Below are positions 15,871 through 22,907 of a stretch of 64,000 nucleotides of DNA, in pieces. Each line of letters starts with the position of its first letter. The first letter of the stretch is position 1. This stretch comes from CAWBXL01 sp963837365 (GTDB lineage: Bacteria; Acidobacteriota; Terriglobia; Terriglobales; Acidobacteriaceae): assembly GCA_963837365.1 (NCBI GenBank), contig CAWIMW010000001.1:806001-870000 (forward strand). The letters run 5' to 3'. The notes under the pieces are model-generated. The model was not told where the DNA came from, did not search any database, and saw nothing but the letters and a program-made list of their open reading frames with translations. The translations under genes were made by a program, and so were the position numbers.

Positions 15871-16035
15871 TCGAAGAGCCTGTCCCGAGCAAAGCCGAGG
15901 GGAACCCCGCGTCCGCAGGCAGCGAGACAGGCCTCGAAAGGCATTCTCAAGATGCTCTAAAGTGACCGGGAAGAACTCCCTGCAACAACAGTCATGCATC
16001 CAGCATCACCGGGATCCTTCGACTCCGTAATTGCT
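15871..16035 (+). repeat. Dispersed repeat element, copy 2
   Basis: From about 15899 to 16035 this matches copy 1 (13231-13370) in the same orientation, ending with the same CCTTCGACTCCGTAATTGCT. The left edge contains CCTGTCCCGAGCAAAGCCGAGG, a form of the CCTGAGCnTGnCGAAGG repeat (shown here as two joined motifs). It is non-coding. Confidence 0.6.
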
Positions 16036-16043
16036 TTCCTCCA

Positions 16044-16073
16044 TTGACATGTGTATACACATGAAAGTATGCT
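16044..16073 (+). promoter_or_regulatory. Promoter and palindromic operator of the FitAB/VapBC pair
   Basis: A perfect 16-bp palindrome, CATGTGTATACACATG, occupies 16048-16063. It overlaps a consensus -35 TTGACA (16044-16049) and lies before a -10-like TATGCT (16068-16073, spacer 18). Initiation about 7 bp later would fall on the ATG at 16080, so the mRNA may be leaderless. Ribbon-helix-helix antitoxins are known to bind such sites. Confidence 0.6.
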
Positions 16074-16079
16074 TATCAC

Positions 16080-16310
16080 ATGTCAAAAATGATCCAGCTT
16101 CGCAATGTCCCCGACGCCCTGCATCGCAGCCTGAAAGCCCGCGCTGCCATGGCAGGCATGTCCCTTTCGGACTACCTTCTGATGGAGATCAAAGAGATTG
16201 CGGGGCGACCTACGCTGGCGGAGTTGCGTGAGCGGCTACACCAGCGTCAGCCGGTGGCAGGCGAACTCGAGACCGCCCGCTGGGTGCGGGAAGAACGTGA
16301 AGCGCGGTGA
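16080..16310 (+). CDS. FitA/VapB-like ribbon-helix-helix antitoxin
   Basis: A 76-residue protein with the FitA signature: a DNA-binding strand MIQLRNVPDALHRSLKARAA and the helix GMSLSDYLLMEIKEIA, followed by a toxin-neutralising tail ending WVREEREAR. It overlaps the PIN toxin start by 4 bp. Translation could begin at 16080 or at the in-frame ATG at 16089; the former fits the promoter geometry of a leaderless message. Confidence 0.85.
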   Translation: MSKMIQLRNVPDALHRSLKARAAMAGMSLSDYLLMEIKEIAGRPTLAELRERLHQRQPVAGELETARWVREEREAR

Positions 16311-16699
16311 TCGTTCTGGATGCGTCCGCCGCGGTTGACTGGCTGCTCCAGACACCCGCAGGACGCCACATTGATAAACGAATTTATTCACGCAACGAAT
16401 CTCTGCATGCTCCGCAGCTTTTGGATTTGGAAGTCGCACAAGTATTGCGTCGTCTTGCCCGAGAAGGGCGGATCTCATCGCAGCGTGCCGATGAAGCCAT
16501 ACAAGACTTGCTGGACCTGCGGGTGACGCGTTATCCGCACTCTTTATTGCTGCCTCGCATTTGGCAACTGCGCCACAATTTGTCCGCGTATGACGCGGCA
16601 TATGTCGTGCTCGCCGAAAAGCTCGGAGGTACTTTGATTAGCCGTGACAACCGGCTTGCCTCCACTCCAGGCCACACCGCGCAAATCGAGTTGTTCTAA
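16307..16699 (+). CDS. FitB/VapC-type PIN toxin
   Basis: A 130-residue PIN-domain ribonuclease with GTG start. Active-site elements are VLDASAAVDWLL (Asp4), LLDLEVAQVLRRL (Glu), YDAAYVVLAEKL (Asp) and TLISRDNRLA (Asp). It is translationally coupled to the ribbon-helix-helix antitoxin. The fold and order match FitAB and VapBC modules. Confidence 0.88.
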   Translation: MIVLDASAAVDWLLQTPAGRHIDKRIYSRNESLHAPQLLDLEVAQVLRRLAREGRISSQRADEAIQDLLDLRVTRYPHSLLLPRIWQLRHNLSAYDAAYVVLAEKLGGTLISRDNRLASTPGHTAQIELF

Positions 16700-16789
16700 T
16701 GGCCTGACAGTTCTGACGACAGGCAGCCGCTCAAGCCCTCTAGACCTGCTTTCGCCCCGCTGCGATGATCCCGAGAACCAGGCGCACGA

Positions 16790-17521
16790 CTAGACCACAC
16801 TGCTCAATATCACCACACACAAGAACCCGAGCATCAGCCCCAGGGATGGCGCTTTCGCCTCCGGCTGTTGGCGACACTCGGGAATCAGTTGGTCTGAAGC
16901 CACGAAGATCATGGCTCCAGCCGCCATCGCCAGAGCAAAGGGCACGATCGGCCCTACTAGCGAGACAAACCATACTCCCAGTACGGCCGCCAGCGGTTCG
17001 CTCAGGCCCGAGGCTGTGGCCCCCACGAACGCCTTCCATCGCGCCAGCCCCGCGTTTCGCAACGGCATGGCGACAGCCAGTCCCTCAGGTATGTTCTGCA
17101 CGGCGATGGACGCGGCCACCACAATTCCCACCGAGGTCCCGCCTCCGGCGAAGGCTACGCCAATCGCCAAGCCTTCGGGGATGTGATGCAGCGTAAGCGC
17201 CGCCGCCAGCAAAAGGCCCAGCCGTTTATCTTGGCCGCGGAGTTCTGGCGCGAAGTGGGGCTCCAGATGGGGCACCGTCCGCTCCAGCAGATAGACAAGC
17301 AGCGCACCGCACACCAGCCCAATTGTGACTTGTGCCAGTCCGTCGCGCTGAAGTGCCGGCCACAGCAGACTGATTGAACCGGTCGCGAGCATGACTCCGG
17401 CGGAGAACCCCAGCAGCGTGTCGTACAGACGCCGGCTGACTCTGGGCACAATACAAATCAGCAGACCACCCAATCCGGTCCCAAGTCCCGCCAGGAAGCT
17501 GGCCATCAGGGCATTTCGCAT
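16790..17521 (-). CDS. ZIP-family metal transporter
   Basis: A 243-residue inner-membrane protein with about eight hydrophobic segments. The metal-binding motifs of the GufA/ZupT branch are present as HHIPEGLAIG in helix 4 and QNIPEGLAVAMP in helix 5. ZIP proteins carry zinc, iron or other divalent metals into the cytoplasm. Helix 5 has Gln where helix 4 has His at the motif start, as usual in this branch. It is followed downstream by no co-directional gene and is upstream-flanked by tlpA-like and rhodanese genes on the same strand, about 110 bp away. Confidence 0.88.
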   Translation of the reverse strand: MRNALMASFLAGLGTGLGGLLICIVPRVSRRLYDTLLGFSAGVMLATGSISLLWPALQRDGLAQVTIGLVCGALLVYLLERTVPHLEPHFAPELRGQDKRLGLLLAAALTLHHIPEGLAIGVAFAGGGTSVGIVVAASIAVQNIPEGLAVAMPLRNAGLARWKAFVGATASGLSEPLAAVLGVWFVSLVGPIVPFALAMAAGAMIFVASDQLIPECRQQPEAKAPSLGLMLGFLCVVILSSVV

Positions 17522-17633
17522 CTAGGCTCCTATGATCCTCAAGGATTCCCTGATGCGTTGTTCTACGCTGTGATTCGGGTCACAGCAGATTGTTCTTGGC
17601 TGGGCCGGGAGCAGCCTGCTGCGGGTATTCGCG

Positions 17634-18158
17634 CTATTCCGCGAGCAGGTTTGACACTTCTTTTTCAAAGACCGAACTGTCCGTCGAACCGATATGTTTG
17701 CTGCGGATCCGCCCATCCCGCCCGATCAGGAACGCGATGGGGAGGCCGAGCACGCCGCCGTAAAGCTCGCCGATCTTCGCGTTGCCCATGACGACGGGAT
17801 AGTTCATCTTGAACTCCCGGTAGAAATCGCGCACCGGCTCCGGCTCATCGTCCATGGAGACGCCGATGATTTGCAGGCCCTGAGGGCCATATTTGCTTTG
17901 CAGGTCGACAAAATGTGGAGTCTCATCGCGGCACGGCGCACACCAAGTGGCCCAGAAGTCGAGTAGGACAATCTTCCCGCGGAATGCCGAGAGCCTGAGT
18001 GGTTCACCGTTGAGTTGCGGTAGCGAGAAATCGGGCGCGATCGCTCCTGTTCCGCTTCCACCCGCGGCGTGAGTGCGCGAGGAGTGGCGTGCCAGGAAAT
18101 AGATTCCGCCGACAAATGCAACTCCTAGCAATGCAATGAGCAGCTTCCTGTAATTCAC
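17634..18158 (-). CDS. TlpA/ResA-like thioredoxin-fold protein
   Basis: A 174-residue membrane-anchored thiol-disulfide protein. Residues 5-24 are the anchor, and the thioredoxin fold from about 40 has APDFSLPQLNGEPLRLSAFRG, the active site WCAPC (Cys73 and Cys76) and the cis-Pro segment GLPIAFLIGRDGRI. Such proteins reduce disulfides outside the inner membrane, often for cytochrome c or copper-site maturation. It begins 8 bp after the rhodanese-like gene, so the two form an operon and may act together in periplasmic sulfur or thiol chemistry. Confidence 0.9.
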   Translation of the reverse strand: MNYRKLLIALLGVAFVGGIYFLARHSSRTHAAGGSGTGAIAPDFSLPQLNGEPLRLSAFRGKIVLLDFWATWCAPCRDETPHFVDLQSKYGPQGLQIIGVSMDDEPEPVRDFYREFKMNYPVVMGNAKIGELYGGVLGLPIAFLIGRDGRIRSKHIGSTDSSVFEKEVSNLLAE

Positions 18159-18166
18159 GAAGAGAC

Positions 18167-18622
18167 CTAGTCTCCCTTTGCCACTGGGTAGCCCTTGTCT
18201 ACCCAGTCATGCCCGAAGTTGTCGGCGATGTAGAGGACTTTGACGCGTGAGAAGCCCATGGCCCGCAGGGCGGCATCGGCTGGCTGGACGTTGGGGCAGT
18301 GGTTCCAGGGGCAACATCCGCAATAGATGACGATGAACTTGTCCCGTGGCAGCGGGTCCACGCGTTTACGTAACTGCTGCAAACCGTTCTCATTGGAGCC
18401 CGGCCCAATATATTCCGACCCCGGAATGTGGGCCTGGGTATAGAGCACGTGGGAGCCGACCTGGATGATTAAAGGCTTTTCGGCCTTCGGAGAGCGAAGT
18501 ATGTTAACCAGCTCTTCACTTTGAATCTGGCGCGAATTCGGTATCAGCGTGGCTTGGTAAGCCGCAGCCGAAACTGCAAGCACAGTAAATACTCCCAGGG
18601 CGAAGACAATTTTCTTTTTCAT
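18167..18622 (-). CDS. Exported rhodanese-like protein
   Basis: A 151-residue protein with an N-terminal signal or anchor (residues 5-21) and a rhodanese-like domain. Substrate-loop region is VIYCGCCPWNHCPN, with Cys at 101, 103, 104 and 109; such a Cys-rich loop is unusual for sulfurtransferases but typical of a secreted acidobacterial group. NFGHDWVDKGYP ends the domain. It is the first gene of a two-gene operon with the TlpA-like thiol protein, whose thioredoxin site could keep these cysteines reduced. The substrate is unknown. Confidence 0.8.
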   Translation of the reverse strand: MKKKIVFALGVFTVLAVSAAAYQATLIPNSRQIQSEELVNILRSPKAEKPLIIQVGSHVLYTQAHIPGSEYIGPGSNENGLQQLRKRVDPLPRDKFIVIYCGCCPWNHCPNVQPADAALRAMGFSRVKVLYIADNFGHDWVDKGYPVAKGD

Positions 18623-18768
18623 GTGTGGAGTCAGTCTCTACTCGTTCGTATTATCAATTCTTGCCACCGATGCCCGCAAGCCCAAGCCATACTTAGGCTC
18701 CCCGGGGTGATCAGAAAAAGTTCGGTAACACTCCACATAGACGATGGCAACGACGCCGGACGGTCCAC

Positions 18769-19422
18769 CTACCGCCGCATGGCCGCGCATGCCTGATCAA
18801 ACTCCGAGCGGGGGCCTTCCACAAACGTGATCGGCAGGCCTTGGGTCGAGTAGGGGTGGTTGGGGTCGTGACCCCGATAAACCGTGCCATCGGGCTGGAA
18901 GGCGTTGGCAATGCTGCCGTGGTCATCCATGACGATGTTCGGGTTCTGCCAGTGCCCGCGGAATTGCAGGCTAGGACGATGGTCGGCGATGAATCCTCCA
19001 GTCCACAACGGCCAATAGTCCATATAAAGACGGATGGACTCTCCCTCGGTCGAGAGGTGCAAATGCTTCGGCATGCCGCCGCCCAGATGCATGGGAAGGC
19101 GCTCGCCGCGCGGAGTACAGACATAAGCCGTGCCTGTCAGGTTCGACTCCAGATACATCCTACTGCCACGCGGGGTTGGTTCGAACCGCACCCATACCAG
19201 ATAATCGCCGCTTTTGGTGTGCTCTTTCCCCCAGCCCTGCCACATGGGCATGATGTGGAATTTTCCGCCGAGATAAAACGCCCAGGGGTAGAACACTCCC
19301 GTAATTGCTGTGATGAGGATCACCCCCAGCAGAAGCGCCAGGCTTACCTGCCCCAGGCATCCAAGGCAGCCTTTGCCCGCTTTCCGGGCTGCGAGCTGCG
19401 GGAGTGTGTACTCTGGGGACAT
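18769..19422 (-). CDS. Membrane-anchored hypothetical protein
   Basis: A 217-residue protein with a Gly/Cys-rich stretch (GKGCLGCLGQ) just before one transmembrane helix at about residues 27-50, and a mostly beta extracytoplasmic domain. No family recognised. The outer part contains GDYLVWVRFEP and LYMDYWPLWTGGF. The gene is alone on its strand, with about 150 bp of non-coding sequence downstream and a divergent gene upstream. Confidence 0.6.
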   Translation of the reverse strand: MSPEYTLPQLAARKAGKGCLGCLGQVSLALLLGVILITAITGVFYPWAFYLGGKFHIMPMWQGWGKEHTKSGDYLVWVRFEPTPRGSRMYLESNLTGTAYVCTPRGERLPMHLGGGMPKHLHLSTEGESIRLYMDYWPLWTGGFIADHRPSLQFRGHWQNPNIVMDDHGSIANAFQPDGTVYRGHDPNHPYSTQGLPITFVEGPRSEFDQACAAMRR

Positions 19423-19502
19423 GGAAAACGTGAGAAAACGCTATCGTACAATATTCAGGTGGAGACTTGACATACTCCCCCAGCCAGCCCAGATTGTTGA
19501 AC

Positions 19503-19982
19503 ATGAAAATTCGCGATGCAATCCCTGTTATGGCCGCTGTTTTCTTTGCCGGCGCGCTTGTCTGCGCACAGGAGCCAGTCCGACCTGCTGCTGACGTCGA
19601 ATCTCTTTTTAAGGACAGTGAGAAGAACGAAAACCAGATGAAGCAGGTGGCTTATCACATCGAGCGGGACCTGCTGCAATGCAATCACTGGGATGAAGCC
19701 GGCAAATGGCTGACCGAGCGCTACATTCAACACAATCCGCTGGTGGCTTCGGGCCGGGCCCCGGTGGTGAAGTTCTTTGGCAGCCGTCCCCGATCAGCGA
19801 CCTGCGACAAACTCAACGCTCCAGTCGTGGCGGTCCTGGCGGACGGCGATCTGGTGACCGTAGTGACCGTAGCCAATCGCAAGGACTCGAAGGGCCAGGC
19901 GTACACCACGACCTGGTTCGACATGTGGCGGATCAAGGATGGCAAGGCCGACGAGCACTGGGACCCGATGGTGAAGCCGTAG
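19503..19982 (+). CDS. Secreted SnoaL/NTF2-like protein
   Basis: A 159-residue protein with a signal peptide (about residues 1-22, ending VCAQE) and a SnoaL-like cone fold. Family features are WLTERYIQHNP and TTTWFDMWRIKDGKADEHWDPM, placing the usual His near the end. Homologues are predicted ester cyclases or unknown carrier proteins; no reaction can be assigned. The start at 19503 is chosen over the upstream in-frame codon at 19467 because it gives the signal peptide. Confidence 0.75.
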   Translation: MKIRDAIPVMAAVFFAGALVCAQEPVRPAADVESLFKDSEKNENQMKQVAYHIERDLLQCNHWDEAGKWLTERYIQHNPLVASGRAPVVKFFGSRPRSATCDKLNAPVVAVLADGDLVTVVTVANRKDSKGQAYTTTWFDMWRIKDGKADEHWDPMVKP

Positions 19983-20112
19983 GGGGTAGATTTCGGTTTG
20001 AATCTGGGGTGCGACATCCTTGGTGGGTTTCGAAGGTCGGGATTCTTCCGACGCTCGTTACGGAACCAACTTCCTCGGCAGCCTGAAATTGCTTAGTTTT
20101 GCCCAAATAAGA

Positions 20113-20139
20113 ACCGGGGACTGAATATCAGTTCCCGGT
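20113..20139. terminator. Hairpin between convergent genes
   Basis: ACCGGGGACTGA (20113-20124), loop ATA, and TCAGTTCCCGGT pair over 12 positions with one G-U on the plus strand. It sits between the SnoaL-like gene and glmS, which converge, and could act for both. No T-tract follows, so it might instead be one of the dispersed short repeats. Confidence 0.4.
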
Positions 20140-20163
20140 GGGCTGTTCTCAGTTCTCGGCGGC

Positions 20164-22035
20164 TTACTCCACTGTGACCGACTTCGCCAGGTTGCGCGGC
20201 TGGTCTACGTCGCATCCACGGCGGACGGCAATGTGATACGCCAACAACTGCATGGGCACAATCTCCAATATTGGCGAGAGGTCTTCAGGAGCTGCGGGCA
20301 CGTAAAGCACGTGATCGGCTGCTTCTTTGATTTCCTCATCGCCTTCTGTCGCGATGGCGATGACCTTGCCGGAACGGGCTTTTACTTCCTTTAAGTTGGA
20401 AATTGTTTTCTCATAACGAGTCTTGGAAAGTTCACTGCTTTGATCGCAAGTCGCGATTACCACTACCGGCAGATTCTCATCAATCAGCGCGTTGGGGCCG
20501 TGCTTCATTTCTCCCGCCGGATAGCCTTCAGCGTGAATATACGAAACTTCCTTTAGCTTAAGCGCGCCTTCAAGAGCGATGGGGTAGTGGATGCCGCGGC
20601 CCAGAAAAAGGAAGTCGTGGGAACGGGAATACTCCTTTGCCAGGTCCTCACATGCCTCTTCATGGGTCAGCAAATGCTCAAGCTTCCCGGGAATGCGGGT
20701 CAACTCCTGCACCGCGGCTCGTGCTTTCTCGGGCGTGATCACTCTCCGTACCTGAGCGAGGTAAAGCGCAAACAAATACAAAGCGGTCAGCTGTCCGGTG
20801 AACGCTTTGGTCGAGGCCACGCCGATTTCCGGGCCCGCGTGGGTATAGATTGTGCCGGAGGCCTCACGCGTGATCATGGAGCCAACCACATTGCAGATCG
20901 CCAGAGTCTTTGAGCCTTTGGCTTTGGCTTCGCGCTGTGCCGCAATTGTGTCGGCAGTTTCGCCGGATTGCGAAATCAGAATTGTGATGGTGTCCTTGTG
21001 GACGATGGGATCGCGATAGCGCCATTCGCTGGCGTAGTCCACTTCCACCGGAACGCGTGCCAGGCTCTCAATCATGAACTTGCCCACCTGAGCAGCGTGC
21101 CAACTGGTACCGCATGCCGCAATATTGATCTTCTTGGCGGCCTTGAACTCCGCTTCCGTGATTTCCATTTCATCGAGAAAAACATGGCCGGTTTCCTGCG
21201 AAATGCGGCCTAGCGTTGTGTCTCGTACCGCGCGCGGCTGCTCGTAAATCTCCTTGAGCATGAAATGCTTGAACCCGCCCTTTTCCGCCATGATCGGGTC
21301 CCAGGTCACGTGCTGGACCTGGCGCACGACCGGCTCACCGTCGAAATCGGTCAATTGCACGCCTTGCGCGGTAATCACTGCCAGATCGCCGTCGCCCAGG
21401 AAGAACAAATCACGCGTGTGGTAGAGAATCGCGGGTACGTCGGACGCCACAAAATATTCATCTTTGCCTAGGCCAATTACAGCCGGCGGGCCATTGCGTG
21501 CAGCGACAATCTTGTTGGGTTCATCCACGGAGATCACGGCCAGCGCAAAAACACCGGTGAGTTGCTTGACCGTCTTGCGTACTGCTTCTTCGAGCGAGGG
21601 CTTGTGCCCATTCCCGCTCTGCATAATTTTCTCCACCAGGTGGGCGATAACTTCGGTATCGGTTTCGGTGGTGAATTTGTGGCCTTCCTCAATCAGCTTC
21701 TTTTTGAGCGGGACGTAGTTCTCGATAATGCCGTTATGCACAACCACAATTTTGCCGGTGCAATCGCGGTGCGGGTGGGCGTTTTCTTCCGTAGGTCTTC
21801 CGTGCGTGGCCCAGCGGGTATGGCCGATACCATAGGTGCCGTCAATCGGCTTGAGCCGGATGACCTCTTCCAGATTGCGCAGCTTCCCTTCGGCGCGGCG
21901 GATTTGAAGGCCGTTCCCATTGCCAGCGACGGCAATGCCGGCGGAATCATATCCCCGATATTCCAGCCGCTTCAATCCATCCAGGATCACAGGGACGACA
22001 CGCTTGTTTCCTACATAGCCCACAATGCCGCACAT
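20164..22035 (-). CDS. glmS: Glutamine--fructose-6-phosphate aminotransferase GlmS
   Basis: A 623-residue enzyme that makes glucosamine-6-phosphate from fructose-6-phosphate and glutamine, the first step toward UDP-GlcNAc and peptidoglycan. The N-terminal glutaminase domain starts MCGIVGYVG with the catalytic Cys2 and has GHTRWATHG. Two SIS isomerase domains follow (ISQSGETADT; AEGYPAGEMKHGPNALI), and the C-terminus ends with the characteristic AKSVTVE. Length is normal. No glmS ribozyme was recognised upstream, in the 22036-22171 gap. Confidence 0.97.
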   Translation of the reverse strand: MCGIVGYVGNKRVVPVILDGLKRLEYRGYDSAGIAVAGNGNGLQIRRAEGKLRNLEEVIRLKPIDGTYGIGHTRWATHGRPTEENAHPHRDCTGKIVVVHNGIIENYVPLKKKLIEEGHKFTTETDTEVIAHLVEKIMQSGNGHKPSLEEAVRKTVKQLTGVFALAVISVDEPNKIVAARNGPPAVIGLGKDEYFVASDVPAILYHTRDLFFLGDGDLAVITAQGVQLTDFDGEPVVRQVQHVTWDPIMAEKGGFKHFMLKEIYEQPRAVRDTTLGRISQETGHVFLDEMEITEAEFKAAKKINIAACGTSWHAAQVGKFMIESLARVPVEVDYASEWRYRDPIVHKDTITILISQSGETADTIAAQREAKAKGSKTLAICNVVGSMITREASGTIYTHAGPEIGVASTKAFTGQLTALYLFALYLAQVRRVITPEKARAAVQELTRIPGKLEHLLTHEEACEDLAKEYSRSHDFLFLGRGIHYPIALEGALKLKEVSYIHAEGYPAGEMKHGPNALIDENLPVVVIATCDQSSELSKTRYEKTISNLKEVKARSGKVIAIATEGDEEIKEAADHVLYVPAAPEDLSPILEIVPMQLLAYHIAVRRGCDVDQPRNLAKSVTVE

Positions 22036-22171
22036 AAAATAGGTCTCCTGATTCGGCGGGGGTACCGAAGGTGATGATGCATGAAAGTCAAATGGACTAC
22101 CGTCGCGGAGTGTCAGCAGGCGTCATGGCTTGCAACACACCATCTAGATGCCGCTCCCGTGCCACGGGCCG

Positions 22172-22417
22172 CTAATCTTCGAGGGAGTATCGGAACTCTT
22201 CTATGACTGGATTGGTGAGCACGTCTCGCGCGATTCGTCCAACTTCGACCTCAGCTTCCGGACGCGTAAGCCCTCCGTCCAGCGTGAGCTCAAAATACTT
22301 GCCCTGGCGAACGCTTTCCAACCCCTTGTAACCCATCTTCTTAAGAGCGCCCTGAATGGTCTTGCCTTGAGGATCCAGAACACTCTTCTTCAACGAAACG
22401 TACACGTAAGCTTTCAT
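22172..22417 (-). CDS. purS: Phosphoribosylformylglycinamidine synthase subunit PurS
   Basis: An 81-residue protein that bridges PurL and PurQ in the fourth step of purine synthesis. Signatures are MKAYVYVSLKKSVLDPQGKT and the end RDVLTNPVIEEF. The start at 22417 matches the family; the frame continues upstream without cause. A TATAAT about 17 bases before the start may be its promoter. purL and purQ, usually adjacent, are absent here, so the gene is unlinked from its partners within the window. Confidence 0.9.
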   Translation of the reverse strand: MKAYVYVSLKKSVLDPQGKTIQGALKKMGYKGLESVRQGKYFELTLDGGLTRPEAEVEVGRIARDVLTNPVIEEFRYSLED

Positions 22418-22470
22418 AGAGGCAAGAATATTATACGTCACAGCATTACAAGCGGAATGGCCCCAAAGAG

Positions 22471-22713
22471 TTAGTCTAATTTTCCAAGGCGTTCATTGAG
22501 ATCCGCCAAAGCTCGCTCTAACATGCTGCGATGATTAGGTTTACACGCCAACTGAAGTTCTTGCAATACCCTTTGCCGGGACAGTTCTAATCCCTGCCGG
22601 CGCTGGTCAAGCGCGATTTGCTCTGGTGTTTTAGGGGGTTGGGTAGATTTGTTGATATTTTTCGCTTCATTTTGCTGTTCTTCCACCGACTTGCTTTCCC
22701 AGCCTTTGGCCAT
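22471..22713 (-). CDS. Small coiled-coil hypothetical protein
   Basis: An 80-residue, charged, mostly helical protein beginning MAKGWESKSVEEQQNEA and with a likely helical hairpin at about residues 35-78 (RVLQELQLACKPNHRSMLERALADLNERL). No family name known to me. It has no signal or membrane segment. It precedes purS on the same strand by about 50 bp and may share its transcript. Confidence 0.6.
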   Translation of the reverse strand: MAKGWESKSVEEQQNEAKNINKSTQPPKTPEQIALDQRRQGLELSRQRVLQELQLACKPNHRSMLERALADLNERLGKLD

Positions 22714-22907
22714 AGCAGGATTTTAAAACACGCAAATCCATAATGGAGCTATCGCGGCTATCGTCTCATAATGAGATCACAACCACCCTGTTCCTTTTTT
22801 GGAATGGGAATAATAATTTTGCGTTGCGTGAGAAAGTCTGATTTATCATCACGCGCACGGTTTTAAGTACGGGGAAACAAAACGCGAGGGGGGAATTCTC
22901 AGGTTAG

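Noticed and set aside
22036..22171. A possible glmS ribozyme upstream of glmS
   Set aside because: The region is short, lacks the conserved core known from Firmicutes, and contains repeat-like fragments only.
22798..22830. A possible sigma-54 promoter before the enhancer-binding protein gene
   Set aside because: GG and GC are spaced 12 or 13 bp apart instead of 10, so the -24/-12 pattern is not met.
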